16,114 nucleotides of DNA from JAYZDB01 sp036338025 (GTDB lineage: Bacteria > Planctomycetota > UBA1135 > UBA2386): NCBI GenBank assembly GCA_036338025.1, contig JAYZDB010000150.1, forward strand, positions 1 to 16,114, written 5' to 3'. Positions 7,638-15,575 of this stretch are shown here, piece by piece. Numbering within the stretch: the first letter of the stretch is position 1; every line of letters starts with the position of its first letter. The notes below the pieces were generated by a model. That model was not told where the DNA came from. It saw nothing but the letters and a program-made list of their open reading frames with translations, and did no database searches. The translations under genes and the position numbers were made by a program.

Positions 7638-8663
7638 GTGCAGGCAGTCGTAGTTCGTGAGCATGGGGGTTTTGACAAGTTGCTGGTCGAGCAGCTGCCG
7701 ACTCCCGAGCCGGGGCCCGCTGAAGTCCGCATCAAGATCGCGGCGGTGGGACTCAACCATCTCGACACCTGGGTCCGGCGTGGTGTGCCAGGGCATCAGT
7801 TCCCTTTGCCGCTGATCCTCGGATCGGATGGCGCGGGTACGGTGGATGCGGTCGGCGAGGGAGTGACCGCTGCCGCCGCTGGTGACGAAGTGATCGTGCT
7901 GCCGGGACTGTCGTGCGGAACCTGTGATTCCTGCCAATCGGGTCATGATCAGCTGTGCGCCGACTATGGGGTCTTGGGTGAGACCCGGGATGGCTGCTGC
8001 GCAGAATCTGTTGTCGTCCCCGAGGCCAACGTCGCGCCGAAGCCTCCAAGTCTCGACTTTCAGTCCGCTGCTTCGTTCAGCCTGACTTTCCAGACTGCCT
8101 GGTCGATGTTGCGACGAGCCAGGCTGCAGGCCGGGGAGACTGTGTTGGTGCAGGGTGCGGGATCCGGCGTTGGTACTGCCGCGGTGCAGATTGCCAGGTT
8201 CCTTGGAGCCGAGGTGATCGCGACGGCCGGCACCGATGCAAAGTGCCAGGCGGCTCTAGATCTGGGCGCCAATCACGCGATTTGTTACGAGCAACAGGAC
8301 TTCGTGGCAGGGGTCCGGGAGATTCGCGGGCGTTCGGGTGTAGACGTCGTGTTCGAACATGTCGGTGCGTCGACGTTTGACGGCTCTATCCGCTGTCTGA
8401 CCCGCGGTGGGCGGCTGGTTACTTGTGGGGCGACGACCGGCGGTGAGGTTCAGCTCAGTCTGCACCGCCTGTTCTTCAAGAATCTCTCCGTGATCGGAAA
8501 CACCATGGGCACCCGCGATGATGCACTTGAGGTCATTCGACTGGCCGGTAGCGGATCACTGCGACCAGTCGTCGATCGCGTGCTACCGATGGCTGAAGTC
8601 CACCTTGCTCATGAACTGCTGGAATCTCGCAGCGTGTTTGGAAAGATCGTTCTCACACCATGA
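7638..8663 (+). CDS. MDR-family alcohol dehydrogenase-like / quinone oxidoreductase-like reductase, 341 aa
   Basis: A medium-chain dehydrogenase/reductase. The N-terminal GroES-like domain is followed by a Rossmann domain with 'GAGSGVGTAAVQIA' at 173-186. Cys93, Cys96, Cys99 and Cys107 form the structural-zinc lobe. At the catalytic-zinc positions Asn40 replaces the usual Cys, and 'GSDGAG' at 62-67 replaces 'GHE-AG', so the His ligand is Ser63. The enzyme therefore probably keeps structural zinc but works without the standard catalytic zinc, as quinone or enoyl reductases of this superfamily do. In the operon it may reduce an enoyl-CoA, an aldehyde or a quinone-like intermediate. I cannot choose among them. 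Start is GTG with GGAGG upstream. Its TGA overlaps the next ATG (ATGA). Confidence 0.87.
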   Translation: MQAVVVREHGGFDKLLVEQLPTPEPGPAEVRIKIAAVGLNHLDTWVRRGVPGHQFPLPLILGSDGAGTVDAVGEGVTAAAAGDEVIVLPGLSCGTCDSCQSGHDQLCADYGVLGETRDGCCAESVVVPEANVAPKPPSLDFQSAASFSLTFQTAWSMLRRARLQAGETVLVQGAGSGVGTAAVQIARFLGAEVIATAGTDAKCQAALDLGANHAICYEQQDFVAGVREIRGRSGVDVVFEHVGASTFDGSIRCLTRGGRLVTCGATTGGEVQLSLHRLFFKNLSVIGNTMGTRDDALEVIRLAGSGSLRPVVDRVLPMAEVHLAHELLESRSVFGKIVLTP

Positions 8664-9442
8664 CCTCCCCAGCGCCTACCCGGAACGACAAGGTTCTCGT
8701 CGATAAGACGGACGGGATCGCCGTCATCACTCTGAACGCGCCCGAGAAGCGCAATGCGATCGACCGAGAGATGGTCGACGGCCTGCACGCCGCGCTGGAC
8801 GGTCTGCTCGAAAGTGATGATGTAAGCGTGTTGATCCTGACGGGTGCGGGTGAGAAGGCCTTTGCCGCTGGAGCAGACATCGCCCAGCTCAAGGAACGCA
8901 AGGCCGTCGACGCCTTGGCGGGGATCAATGCTGCGATCTTCAAACGAATCGAGGATTTCCCATGGCCTTCGATTGCTGCGATCAAGGGCTATGCGCTCGG
9001 CGGTGGCTGTGAGTTGGCGATTGCCTGTGATCTTCGCGTTGCAGGTTCCACCGCCAAGATGGGGCAGCCCGAAGTAGGACTCGGCATCATCCCAGCCGCT
9101 GGCGGAACCTATCGCTTGCCGCGACTCGTCGGTCTGGGCAAGGCCCGCGAACTCGTCTACACCGGCCGCATCATCGATGCGCAGGAATGTCTGCGTATCG
9201 GACTCGTCAACGACGTAGTCGATGACGGAGATGTACTGGAACGCGCCATGGAGATCGCGCGGGAGATTGCAGGCCAAGGGAGGTTTGCGGTCAGCCTGGC
9301 CAAGGCCAGCATGAACGCGCTGGCACGACCTGCTGAGGCCGAGGCGCTGAGCGTTGAGAGTGTCGCCCAGGCCTTGCTATTCGAGAGTGAGGACAAGCAC
9401 CAGCGAATGGAAGCCTTCCTGAACCGCAAGAAAAAGAGCTGA
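8660..9442 (+). CDS. Enoyl-CoA hydratase (second crotonase of operon), 260 aa
   Basis: A typical crotonase with 'AAGADIAQL' at 69-77, 'GGGCELA' at 114-120 with Glu118, and 'MGQPEVGLG' at 134-142 with Glu138. These match both catalytic glutamates of short-chain enoyl-CoA hydratase. 'PAAGGTYRLPRLVG' at 145-158 is the usual following segment, although the common 'GTQRL' is 'GTYRL'. The start ATG overlaps the stop of the MDR gene by 4 nt, which fixes it and implies coupled translation. It is closer to classical crotonyl-CoA hydratase than the first hydratase of the operon. The two probably act on different substrates of one route or on successive turns. Confidence 0.92.
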   Translation: MTSPAPTRNDKVLVDKTDGIAVITLNAPEKRNAIDREMVDGLHAALDGLLESDDVSVLILTGAGEKAFAAGADIAQLKERKAVDALAGINAAIFKRIEDFPWPSIAAIKGYALGGGCELAIACDLRVAGSTAKMGQPEVGLGIIPAAGGTYRLPRLVGLGKARELVYTGRIIDAQECLRIGLVNDVVDDGDVLERAMEIAREIAGQGRFAVSLAKASMNALARPAEAEALSVESVAQALLFESEDKHQRMEAFLNRKKKS

Positions 9443-9457
9443 GGACCAGCGATCGAT

Positions 9458-10333
9458 ATGAGTGACACAGCATCTTTTCAAACCGTCGCCGTCTTCGGCG
9501 CCGGAACCATGGGCTCCGGCATTGCACAGATCTGCTCTCAGGCCGGCTCCCAGGTGCGCATCTACGACATCAGTGCGGATGTTGTTGCTGCGGGCATGGC
9601 GCGGATCCGCGCCTTCCTCGACAAGGGTGTGGCGCGAGGCAAGACAACCGAGGAGGCCGCCGACCGCGTATTCGAGAAGATTACGGCGCATGACGACCTC
9701 GCTGCCGCGGTAGACGGCGCTGACCTGGTGATCGAGGCGATCCCCGAGATCCTCGAACTCAAGCGCGAGGTGTTCGGCAAGATTGCAGCCCTGGTCGGTG
9801 ACTCGACAGTGTTCGCGACCAATACCTCGTCCTTGGCAGTCACTGCGATTTTCGAGGGCATCGAAGACCCGGGGCGCTGCATCGGCACGCACTTCTTCAA
9901 CCCGCCACCCCTGATGCCGCTATTGGAAGTAGTGCGCGGCGAGCAGACGACCCAGGAGACCGTCGACCGGGTGTTGGCCTACGGTGAGCAACTCGGCAAG
10001 GAAGCGATTCTCGTCAAGGACAGTCCGGGATTCGCGACCAGCCGCCTTGGTGTGGTGCTGGGCCTCGAGGCGATTCGCATGGTCGAAGCCGAGGTCGCTG
10101 CTCCTGCCGACATCGACAGGGCCATGGAGTTGGGCTACCGCCACCCGATGGGCCCACTGCGACTTACCGATCTGGTGGGTCTCGATGTGCGCATGGCGAT
10201 CGCGGACTATCTGCGCCAAGAGCTCGACAGCCCGGCGTTCGACGTTCCGCAATTGATGCGGGACATGGTCGAGCGGGGTCACACCGGGAAGAAGGCCGGC
10301 CAGGGCTTCTACGACTGGTCTGCCGCCGACTGA
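9458..10333 (+). CDS. 3-hydroxyacyl-CoA (3-hydroxybutyryl-CoA type) dehydrogenase, 291 aa
   Basis: Oxidises 3-hydroxyacyl-CoA to 3-oxoacyl-CoA with NAD, or the reverse. The Rossmann motif 'GAGTMGSGIA' is at 14-23. Ser124 (in 'NTSSL'), His145 (in 'THFFNPPP') and Glu157 (in 'LLEVV') match human HAD Ser137, His158 and Glu170. The fourth active-site residue, Asn208, falls on Ser195 in 'DSPGFATSRL'. I recall this 'FATSRLG' form, with 'GYRHPMGPLRLTDLVGLDVR', as a subfamily in several phyla, so it need not mean inactivity. The C-terminal helical domain is complete and ends 'GQGFYDW'. GAGGA at 9441-9445, overlapping the upstream stop, is a plausible ribosome-binding site 12 nt before the ATG. It is the last gene of the operon. 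No terminator with a T-run follows. Confidence 0.9.
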   Translation: MSDTASFQTVAVFGAGTMGSGIAQICSQAGSQVRIYDISADVVAAGMARIRAFLDKGVARGKTTEEAADRVFEKITAHDDLAAAVDGADLVIEAIPEILELKREVFGKIAALVGDSTVFATNTSSLAVTAIFEGIEDPGRCIGTHFFNPPPLMPLLEVVRGEQTTQETVDRVLAYGEQLGKEAILVKDSPGFATSRLGVVLGLEAIRMVEAEVAAPADIDRAMELGYRHPMGPLRLTDLVGLDVRMAIADYLRQELDSPAFDVPQLMRDMVERGHTGKKAGQGFYDWSAAD

Positions 10334-10381
10334 GGCGTCCTTCGCAGACCTCCTGACCCGGCCAAGCGAGTCCAGTCGACG

Positions 10382-12358
10382 CTAGTCGACAGCTTTCTTC
10401 ATCAGCTGGGAAATGGTCCGCGCAAATTGGGCCGGATCGGCTGGCAAGCTGCCTTCCGCGACCAAGGCCTGATCGAAGAGGAGTTGGCTCCACTGATGGA
10501 CCTCCTCGGACTTACCCTCGTCCTTGGCCAACTCCTGCAGGCTCTTGACGACGTCGTGCTCGGGATTGAGTTCGAGGATGCGCTTCTGGGTTGGGACATC
10601 TTGGCCGTTGGCCCGCAGGACCTTCTCGATGTACGGGCTCATACCGTGTTCGTCGGAGACCAGGCAGGCCGGTGAGTCCGTCAGGCGATTGGTGACCCGC
10701 ACTTCTTGGACATACTCGCCCAGGTTCTCTTGGATTTGTTCCGTCAAACTCGAGAACAGGGTCGACTGCGCCTCCATCTCCTTCTTCTCTTCGTCGGAGT
10801 CGGAGAAATCCAGATTGCCCTTGGCGGCGCTGACGAGTTCCTTGTCATCGAACTTCCCGAGGCCATTGACGACCCATTCGTCGACGGCGTCCGTCATGAA
10901 GAGAACTTCGTAGCCACGTTTTGCGAGCGCTTCGATGTGCGGACTGTGGCGGGCTGTATCGAGGGTCTCCGCGACGATGTAGTAGATCGAATCCTGGTCC
11001 TCTGGCATCCGCTCGACGTATTCGGTGAGTGATGCGATGCCGTCGACCTTGGAGCTTGGATAGCGCAGGAGCTTGGCGATGCGGTCCTTGTTGGCGTGGT
11101 CGTAGTGCACGCCTTCCTTCAGGATCTTGCCGAAGTTGTTCCACAGCTGTTCGTAGCGGTTGACCTTGGTCTCTTCGGTTTTTTCCTCACCGTCGACCTC
11201 GGTAGTGGTCGTCTTGGTAGTCTCACCCTCGTCGGCCAGTTCTTCGAACAGGTTGAGGGTCTTGTTCACGACCTGCTTCTTGATTGCTGCGGTGACACGC
11301 TCTTGCTGCAAGATCTCGCGTGAGACATTCAGAGGCAGGTCTTCGGAATCGACGACACCGCGCATGAAGCGCAGCCACTCGGGCAGGATGTCTTCGCAGT
11401 CCTCCATGATGAAGACCCGCTTCACGTAGAGGCGGACGCCCTTGCCGCTTTGACCCTGGAACATCTCCAATGGTGGCTGACTGGGGACGAACATCATCCC
11501 GGTCATCTCCTGAGAACCCTCGACCTTGAAGTGGGTGTGTGCGAGCGGATCGGCCCAATCGTGGGTCATGTGCTTGTAGAACTCGGAGTATTGCTCGTCC
11601 GTGATCTCGCTCTTGGGCCGTGTCCACAGTGCGCTGGCGGTGTTGACGACCTCCCATTTTTTGACGCTCTCGGTCTTGGGATTGCCATCGTCGTCCTTTT
11701 CCTCGCCAATCGGCTCATCGCGTTCGACTTGCAGCCGAATAGGGATGCGGACGTAGTCCGAGTACTTGCGAACGAGGCTGCGGAGTTCGTATTCCTCAAG
11801 GAAATTCTGCATGTCATCCTTGAGGCGCAGGATGATGTTCGTTCCACGGGCTTCACGTTCGCTTGACTCGAGGGTAAAGCCGGTCTTGCCGTTGCTTACC
11901 CACATCCAGGCCTCGTCGGAGCCGGCTGCACGGCTGGTGACCGTGACCTCGTCTGCAACAAGGAAGGCTGAATAGAAGCCAACGCCGAATTTTCCGATCA
12001 GGTTGAGGTCCTTCTTTTCGTCCCCTTCCAGCGACTGCATCAGTTGCTTGGTGCCTGACTTGGCGATTGTGCCGAGGTTCTCTGTGAGTTCCTCGCGGGT
12101 CATGCCGACGCCATTATCCCGAATCGTCAGAGTGCCCGCGTCTTTGCTCGGGATCAGATCGATCTGATATTCGCTGTCATCGCCGGTCAGTTGGTGATCG
12201 GTGAGCGCCTTGAAGGCGAGTTTGTCGATGGCGTCGCTGGCGTTGCTGATGAGCTCGCGCAGGAAGATCTCTTTGTGGCTGTACAGCGAGTTGACGACGA
12301 TCGACAGGACTTCGCTGACTTCGGCCTGAAAGGCGTGTTGTTCGGCTTGTTGAGTCAT
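10382..12358 (-). CDS. htpG: Molecular chaperone HtpG (Hsp90 family), 658 aa
   Basis: An ATP-dependent cytosolic chaperone with complete three-domain layout. The N-terminal GHKL ATPase shows 'LRELISNASDAIDKL' at 33-47 with the catalytic Glu35, 'DNGVGM' at 81-86, 'GTIAKSGT' at 96-103 and the lid 'GKFGVGFYSAF' at 122-132. The middle domain has 'LPLNVSREILQQ' at 341-352, with Arg347 as the ATP-contacting arginine. The C-terminal dimerisation domain ends 'ISQLMKKAVD'. At about 375-400 a Thr/Glu-rich charged stretch is inserted in the middle domain, a region that is shorter in E. coli HtpG. Total length is slightly above the usual 620-650. It is last in a minus-strand series, 41 bp after the MBL-fold gene. 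I found no CIRCE-type operator in that gap. Confidence 0.97.
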   Translation of the reverse strand: MTQQAEQHAFQAEVSEVLSIVVNSLYSHKEIFLRELISNASDAIDKLAFKALTDHQLTGDDSEYQIDLIPSKDAGTLTIRDNGVGMTREELTENLGTIAKSGTKQLMQSLEGDEKKDLNLIGKFGVGFYSAFLVADEVTVTSRAAGSDEAWMWVSNGKTGFTLESSEREARGTNIILRLKDDMQNFLEEYELRSLVRKYSDYVRIPIRLQVERDEPIGEEKDDDGNPKTESVKKWEVVNTASALWTRPKSEITDEQYSEFYKHMTHDWADPLAHTHFKVEGSQEMTGMMFVPSQPPLEMFQGQSGKGVRLYVKRVFIMEDCEDILPEWLRFMRGVVDSEDLPLNVSREILQQERVTAAIKKQVVNKTLNLFEELADEGETTKTTTTEVDGEEKTEETKVNRYEQLWNNFGKILKEGVHYDHANKDRIAKLLRYPSSKVDGIASLTEYVERMPEDQDSIYYIVAETLDTARHSPHIEALAKRGYEVLFMTDAVDEWVVNGLGKFDDKELVSAAKGNLDFSDSDEEKKEMEAQSTLFSSLTEQIQENLGEYVQEVRVTNRLTDSPACLVSDEHGMSPYIEKVLRANGQDVPTQKRILELNPEHDVVKSLQELAKDEGKSEEVHQWSQLLFDQALVAEGSLPADPAQFARTISQLMKKAVD

Positions 12359-12399
12359 TTGGGCGGAACAGGATTCCCAGTTGGCCCGTGCGCGTCAAG

Positions 12400-13170
12400 C
12401 TATTTGCGCAACCTCATGCTGGTCAGATCGAATTCCATCAGATCTGCGGCCAGGACCACGTCTCCGTCATAGACCTCTTGCGCTTGGGCGAGCAGGTCGA
12501 CGCCCTCACATTCAGGATAGAAGTGGGTCATACACAAGGTCTTGGTGCCGGCGGTCTGGGCAGCCGCTCCAGCGATCGAGGGTGTGATGTGCCCGACTAC
12601 TTTTTGACCGTCTGGAAAGGCTGCTTCGCAGACGAAGAGATCGGTCCCGGCGGCGACGTCCGCCAGGCCGTCACATTCGTCAGCATCCCCGCTCAGTGCG
12701 ACGGAGTGACCATCTTCGTCTGTCAGCCGGTACGCCAGGCTGGCGGCGGTGTGTTCGATGGCGACTGCGGTGATCTCGACGTTGCCCAGAGGAAAGCTCC
12801 CTGGCCCGATTTCGAGGACTTCGAGTTCATAGTCCTTGGGTTCGAGCCATCTCCAGGCCTCGGTCAGGTGGCCGAGCAGGGTGTGGAGCCCAGTGTTGCC
12901 GAGGATCTTGAGCGGGGGGCGTTTGGCGAATTGAGGGTTGCGCAGAGCGAACAGCAGGGCAGCCAGGTCGGCGGTGTGGTCGGTGTGGTAGTGCGTGAAC
13001 AGGACGGCCGTAATCTGGTCCGGACCGTAGCCGGCCTTTGCCACTTGTCTGAGAACTCCGGGGCCGAGATCGACGAGGATTACCTGATCTCCGGCGACCA
13101 CAAGTACTCCCGACGGGAGCCGATCGGGTACGGGTACCGCGGTGCCAGAACCTAAAATGGTTACCTTCAT
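12400..13170 (-). CDS. Metallo-beta-lactamase-fold hydrolase, RNase Z-like, 256 aa
   Basis: The metal-binding motif 'THYHTDH' is at 59-65 (His60, His62, Asp64, His65). Further candidate ligands are His140 in 'IEHTAAS', Asp162 in 'LSGDAD', and His216 in 'MTHFYPE'. The N-terminus 'MKVTILGSGTAVP' is the first strand common to RNase Z-like enzymes. The family acts on phosphodiester or related bonds with two zinc ions, but this member could equally be a phosphodiesterase of unknown substrate. Its flexible arm is not obvious, so calling it a true tRNase Z is not safe. The frame extends upstream to 13695, but that part is antisense-like and Arg-rich. The ATG at 13170 has an AGGGGA ribosome-binding site, so I use it. 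It lies between the PLP enzyme (35 bp) and htpG (41 bp). Confidence 0.88.
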   Translation of the reverse strand: MKVTILGSGTAVPVPDRLPSGVLVVAGDQVILVDLGPGVLRQVAKAGYGPDQITAVLFTHYHTDHTADLAALLFALRNPQFAKRPPLKILGNTGLHTLLGHLTEAWRWLEPKDYELEVLEIGPGSFPLGNVEITAVAIEHTAASLAYRLTDEDGHSVALSGDADECDGLADVAAGTDLFVCEAAFPDGQKVVGHITPSIAGAAAQTAGTKTLCMTHFYPECEGVDLLAQAQEVYDGDVVLAADLMEFDLTSMRLRK

Positions 13171-13179
13171 GGTCGAACG

Positions 13180-13185
13180 TCCCCT
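13180..13185 (-). promoter_or_regulatory. Ribosome-binding site of the MBL-fold gene
   Basis: AGGGGA on the minus strand lies 9 nt before the ATG at 13170. It decides the start against a much longer open frame. Confidence 0.6.
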
Positions 13186-13205
13186 GCGAAAACCCGTCGG
13201 CGATT

Positions 13206-14483
13206 TCAGGCCTTCAACATCTTCTTGATTCGGTCGAGGGTGCGATCGACATCCGCGAAGTTCGTGTAGATGTGCAGACTCTGTCGAATTCCATCCGCAA
13301 CTCCGCGAGGCATGATCTTCTCTGTCGCGAACAAGTGCCTCGCAGCATCGAGGCCGTCCCAGCCACGAAGCGTGTAGTTGGTGATCCCGGCGCACATTGT
13401 TGGGTGTGTGCTGCTCTGAATCGTCACGCCGTCGATTGTCTTCAGGCCCGTACGCAGCCGATCGCCGATTGACTTGATACGTGCGTAGATGGTCTCCATT
13501 CCAATTCGATCGAGGAAGTCGAGACCGGCTTCGAAACCTTTGTGCAGAGATTGGTTGCCGGTTCCGATTTGCGAGAAGCGCCAGCCGACATCCTCGGCGA
13601 AGTCCCACTGGCCATTGGCGATGGTTGTCCAGACGCGTTCGTTGGTCGATTGCCGCACGAACAAGACGCCGGTTCCCTTGGGGGCGAGCAGCCACTTGTG
13701 AGGCGACGAGAAGTACGCATCACAATCGAAGTCGATGACATCGACCTTGACGTGCCCAAGTGCCTGGGCGCCATCGAGCACAACGTAGACATCCGGCTTC
13801 TTGGCACGCACGGCGGCGATGATCTGCTTGACCGGCAAGATGATCCCGAACGCAGAGGTGACATGTGGAACCGCTAGAACGCTGGTGCGATCCGTGACGG
13901 CGTCGGCGAACGCCTGGACGAGCGCTTCGGGGTCGTTCGCGGGTTTCGGGATCTTGACTTCGATGATCTCGATCCCATGGCGCTTCGCGCGAACGTCGTA
14001 GGCGCAGCGCCCGCCAGGGTGTTCCTGGTCGGTCAGGATCACCTGGTCACCTTTCTTCAGGTCCAGGCCCTGGGCGATGTAGCTCATGCCCATTGTTGCG
14101 TTGCGGGTCAGTCCCACCTCTTCCATTTTGCAGCCCATCAAGGCTCCGACTCGCTTGCGAAGCTCGGGTTCGTCCTGGTAGCCAGCGAGAAAGTTCGGCG
14201 TACCGGTGCTGTAGTCGCAACTTGCCAACTGGGTTTCCACGTAGCGCATGTGTTCGTTGATGGCGTTGACCACGACCTTCGGAGATGCGCCAAGGGTTGA
14301 CGTGTTGCAGTAGGCCTGACCCTTCGGGATGAAGAAATGCCAACGCATTCCTTGCCAGTACTTCTCGTCGTGCGGGTCGCACGGTGGAGCCGGCAGCCGT
14401 CGCGCGTATTCGTCGGCATTGCAGCCGAGGATGGGCAGAGCAGGCAGCGCGGCCCCGGTGGCTAAGAACTTTCGTCTGTCCAT
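13206..14483 (-). CDS. Tat-exported class V aminotransferase-fold PLP enzyme (isopenicillin N epimerase-like), 425 aa
   Basis: The N-terminus has a twin-arginine signal, 'DRRKFLATGAALPALPILGC' at 2-21. Its end 'ILGC' could serve as a lipobox, so the protein may be a lipoprotein anchored outside the cytoplasmic membrane. The rest is a fold-type I PLP enzyme of the NifS/CsdA/isopenicillin N epimerase class. His155 (in 'DQEHPGG') should stack on PLP, Asp237 and Gln240 (in 'LDGAQALG') hold the ring, and Lys263 (in 'SPHKWLLAPKGTG') is the Schiff-base lysine. Arg399 may bind the substrate carboxylate. All key residues are present, so it should be active. Reaction could be epimerisation, transamination or C-S/C-N lyase; the sequence does not decide. 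The frame is open to 14681, but the Tat signal marks the true ATG. It precedes the MBL-fold gene by 35 bp. Confidence 0.88.
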   Translation of the reverse strand: MDRRKFLATGAALPALPILGCNADEYARRLPAPPCDPHDEKYWQGMRWHFFIPKGQAYCNTSTLGASPKVVVNAINEHMRYVETQLASCDYSTGTPNFLAGYQDEPELRKRVGALMGCKMEEVGLTRNATMGMSYIAQGLDLKKGDQVILTDQEHPGGRCAYDVRAKRHGIEIIEVKIPKPANDPEALVQAFADAVTDRTSVLAVPHVTSAFGIILPVKQIIAAVRAKKPDVYVVLDGAQALGHVKVDVIDFDCDAYFSSPHKWLLAPKGTGVLFVRQSTNERVWTTIANGQWDFAEDVGWRFSQIGTGNQSLHKGFEAGLDFLDRIGMETIYARIKSIGDRLRTGLKTIDGVTIQSSTHPTMCAGITNYTLRGWDGLDAARHLFATEKIMPRGVADGIRQSLHIYTNFADVDRTLDRIKKMLKA

Positions 14484-14500
14484 GTTGAGGTGGCACGATA

Positions 14501-14519
14501 CACGACGACGCGCGTCGTG
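14501..14519. repeat. Perfect 7-bp hairpin in the leader of the PLP-enzyme gene
   Basis: CACGACG, a 5-nt loop and CGTCGTG form a GC-rich stem-loop 17 nt before the ATG at 14483. No U-run follows in either direction, so it is not a standard terminator. It could tune translation or mRNA stability between mobA and the PLP gene. Confidence 0.35.
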
Positions 14520-14548
14520 GGGGGGAAATGCCTCCGATCGTGCTTGTC

Positions 14549-15163
14549 TCAAGCCTGGGGACGTTGGTCGAATTGTGCGACCAGCGTTTGATAGTCCGCC
14601 GGGTTGTTGATGTTCTTCAGGAAGTCCCGTTGTGGATCGAAGGCATCGATTTCGGCGGCGGTCAGGATGCGGGTATCGCATTGCTCGGCAAGGCTGCGCG
14701 GAGTGCGTGTGCCCTCGGCCACCATTGCTTCGACAGTCGGCAAGATCCTCGTGCGATAGACGGCGGCAAGGGGCTGTAGTCGGTCGTCAATCCGGGGCAT
14801 AACCACCTCGTGTTCACCGAGTTGCTGCGTCATCCAATCGACTACCCGGGCCGACAGGAAGGGTGTGTCACAGCCCGTCACGAACACTGCGTCGCAACTG
14901 GATTCGAGCGCGCGCAGTCCGGCTAGAAGGCCCATCAGCGGGCCTTCGTCCTGCTTAGCGTCGAAGGCGGTTTCAGCCTCGAGTTTGAAGGGTGGGAGGT
15001 CCTGATTCTTGTCCCGGGCGACCACCACTACCGGAAACGTGCAGCTCAACAGGGTGTCGACCATGTGCCCCAGGAGAGTGGTGTCGCCTAGCGCCAGGGA
15101 CTCCTTGGGCTGCCCCATACGGCGACTTCGTCCGCCAGCTAGGATCAGGGAACCGACAATCAC
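14549..15163 (-). CDS. mobA: MobA-like molybdenum cofactor guanylyltransferase, 204 aa
   Basis: Predicted to join GMP to molybdopterin, making the guanine dinucleotide cofactor of DMSO-reductase-type molybdoenzymes. The nucleotide-binding loop 'LAGGRSRRMGQPK' is at 8-20, with the GG-x-S-x-R-M-G pattern of MobA. 'DEGPLMGLLAGL' at 72-83 and the metal-binding 'GCDTPFL' at 97-103 follow. 'NINNPADY' near the C-terminus (184-191) is the family closing motif. Length is normal. The start is GTG. No in-frame ATG exists between it and the preceding stop, and no clear Shine-Dalgarno sequence is seen. A MocA-like (cytidylyl) specificity cannot be excluded. It is divergent from the DUF971 gene, with about 100 bp between them. 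No molybdoenzyme is in the window. Confidence 0.9.
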   Translation of the reverse strand: MIVGSLILAGGRSRRMGQPKESLALGDTTLLGHMVDTLLSCTFPVVVVARDKNQDLPPFKLEAETAFDAKQDEGPLMGLLAGLRALESSCDAVFVTGCDTPFLSARVVDWMTQQLGEHEVVMPRIDDRLQPLAAVYRTRILPTVEAMVAEGTRTPRSLAEQCDTRILTAAEIDAFDPQRDFLKNINNPADYQTLVAQFDQRPQA

Positions 15164-15265
15164 CCGGGCGTTTTCCGCAATGGAGGGGCTGGGGGCAAGG
15201 ATGGTCTCGGGATTCGAGGCTCCTCGGCCTTGTCAAAATGCTCACGGATGCGATGCTCACTGGCG

Positions 15266-15562
15266 ATGGACCCGAAGAAGATCGACGTTACCGAGACCGA
15301 CGAACTACAGATCGTCTGGCAGGATGAGGTAGTGTCCCTCTACACCCCGCGACAACTTCGGCTCGCTTGCCCCTGTGCACAGTGCGTGGAGGAATGGACC
15401 GGTGAGAAGATCCTCGACCCGGCTTCGGTGTCCGAGGAGATTCTTCTGCTCAACGTGGACCTGGTCGGCCGGTACGCGTTGAACTTCAAGTGGAGCGACT
15501 TCCACGAGACCGGCATCTTCACCTTCGAACTCCTGCGCAAGCTCGGGGGTCTGGACTCTTGA
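15266..15562 (+). CDS. DUF971-domain protein (GBBH-like N-terminal domain), 98 aa
   Basis: A small soluble protein made of one DUF971 domain. 'LRLACPCAQCVEEWTGE' at 31-47 holds the conserved Cys35, Cys37 and Cys40. The second half 'VDLVGRYALNFKWSDFHETGIF' at 64-85 is the family core, where the more common 'DGH' is 'DFH' (Asp78, Phe79, His80). The same domain is the zinc-binding N-terminus of gamma-butyrobetaine hydroxylase. Free-standing bacterial copies are often near Mrp/ApbC iron-sulfur carriers. Function of the free form is not established to my knowledge. The frame opens earlier (TTG 15230, ATG 15248), but the domain begins right after the ATG at 15266. A strong terminator follows 13 nt after its stop. 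Confidence 0.88.
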   Translation: MDPKKIDVTETDELQIVWQDEVVSLYTPRQLRLACPCAQCVEEWTGEKILDPASVSEEILLLNVDLVGRYALNFKWSDFHETGIFTFELLRKLGGLDS

Positions 15563-15575
15563 AGCCCTGAAGGAT

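Noticed and set aside
10375..10390. GTCGAC-GCTA-GTCGAC hairpin between the convergent acyl-CoA operon and htpG as a terminator
   Set aside because: The stem is only 6 bp, has no T-run on either strand, and includes the htpG stop codon. It may be chance.
12359..12399. Heat-shock operator (CIRCE) before htpG
   Set aside because: No TTAGCACTC-N9-GAGTGCTAA-like inverted repeat is present in the 41-bp gap.
13171..13695. N-terminal extension of the MBL-fold frame
   Set aside because: The extra residues overlap the PLP-enzyme coding sequence on the same strand, are Arg-rich, and precede a good ribosome-binding site and the true 'MKVTILGSGT' start.
14484..14681. N-terminal extension of the PLP-enzyme frame by 66 residues
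   Set aside because: It overlaps mobA and would bury the Tat signal, which has to be N-terminal.
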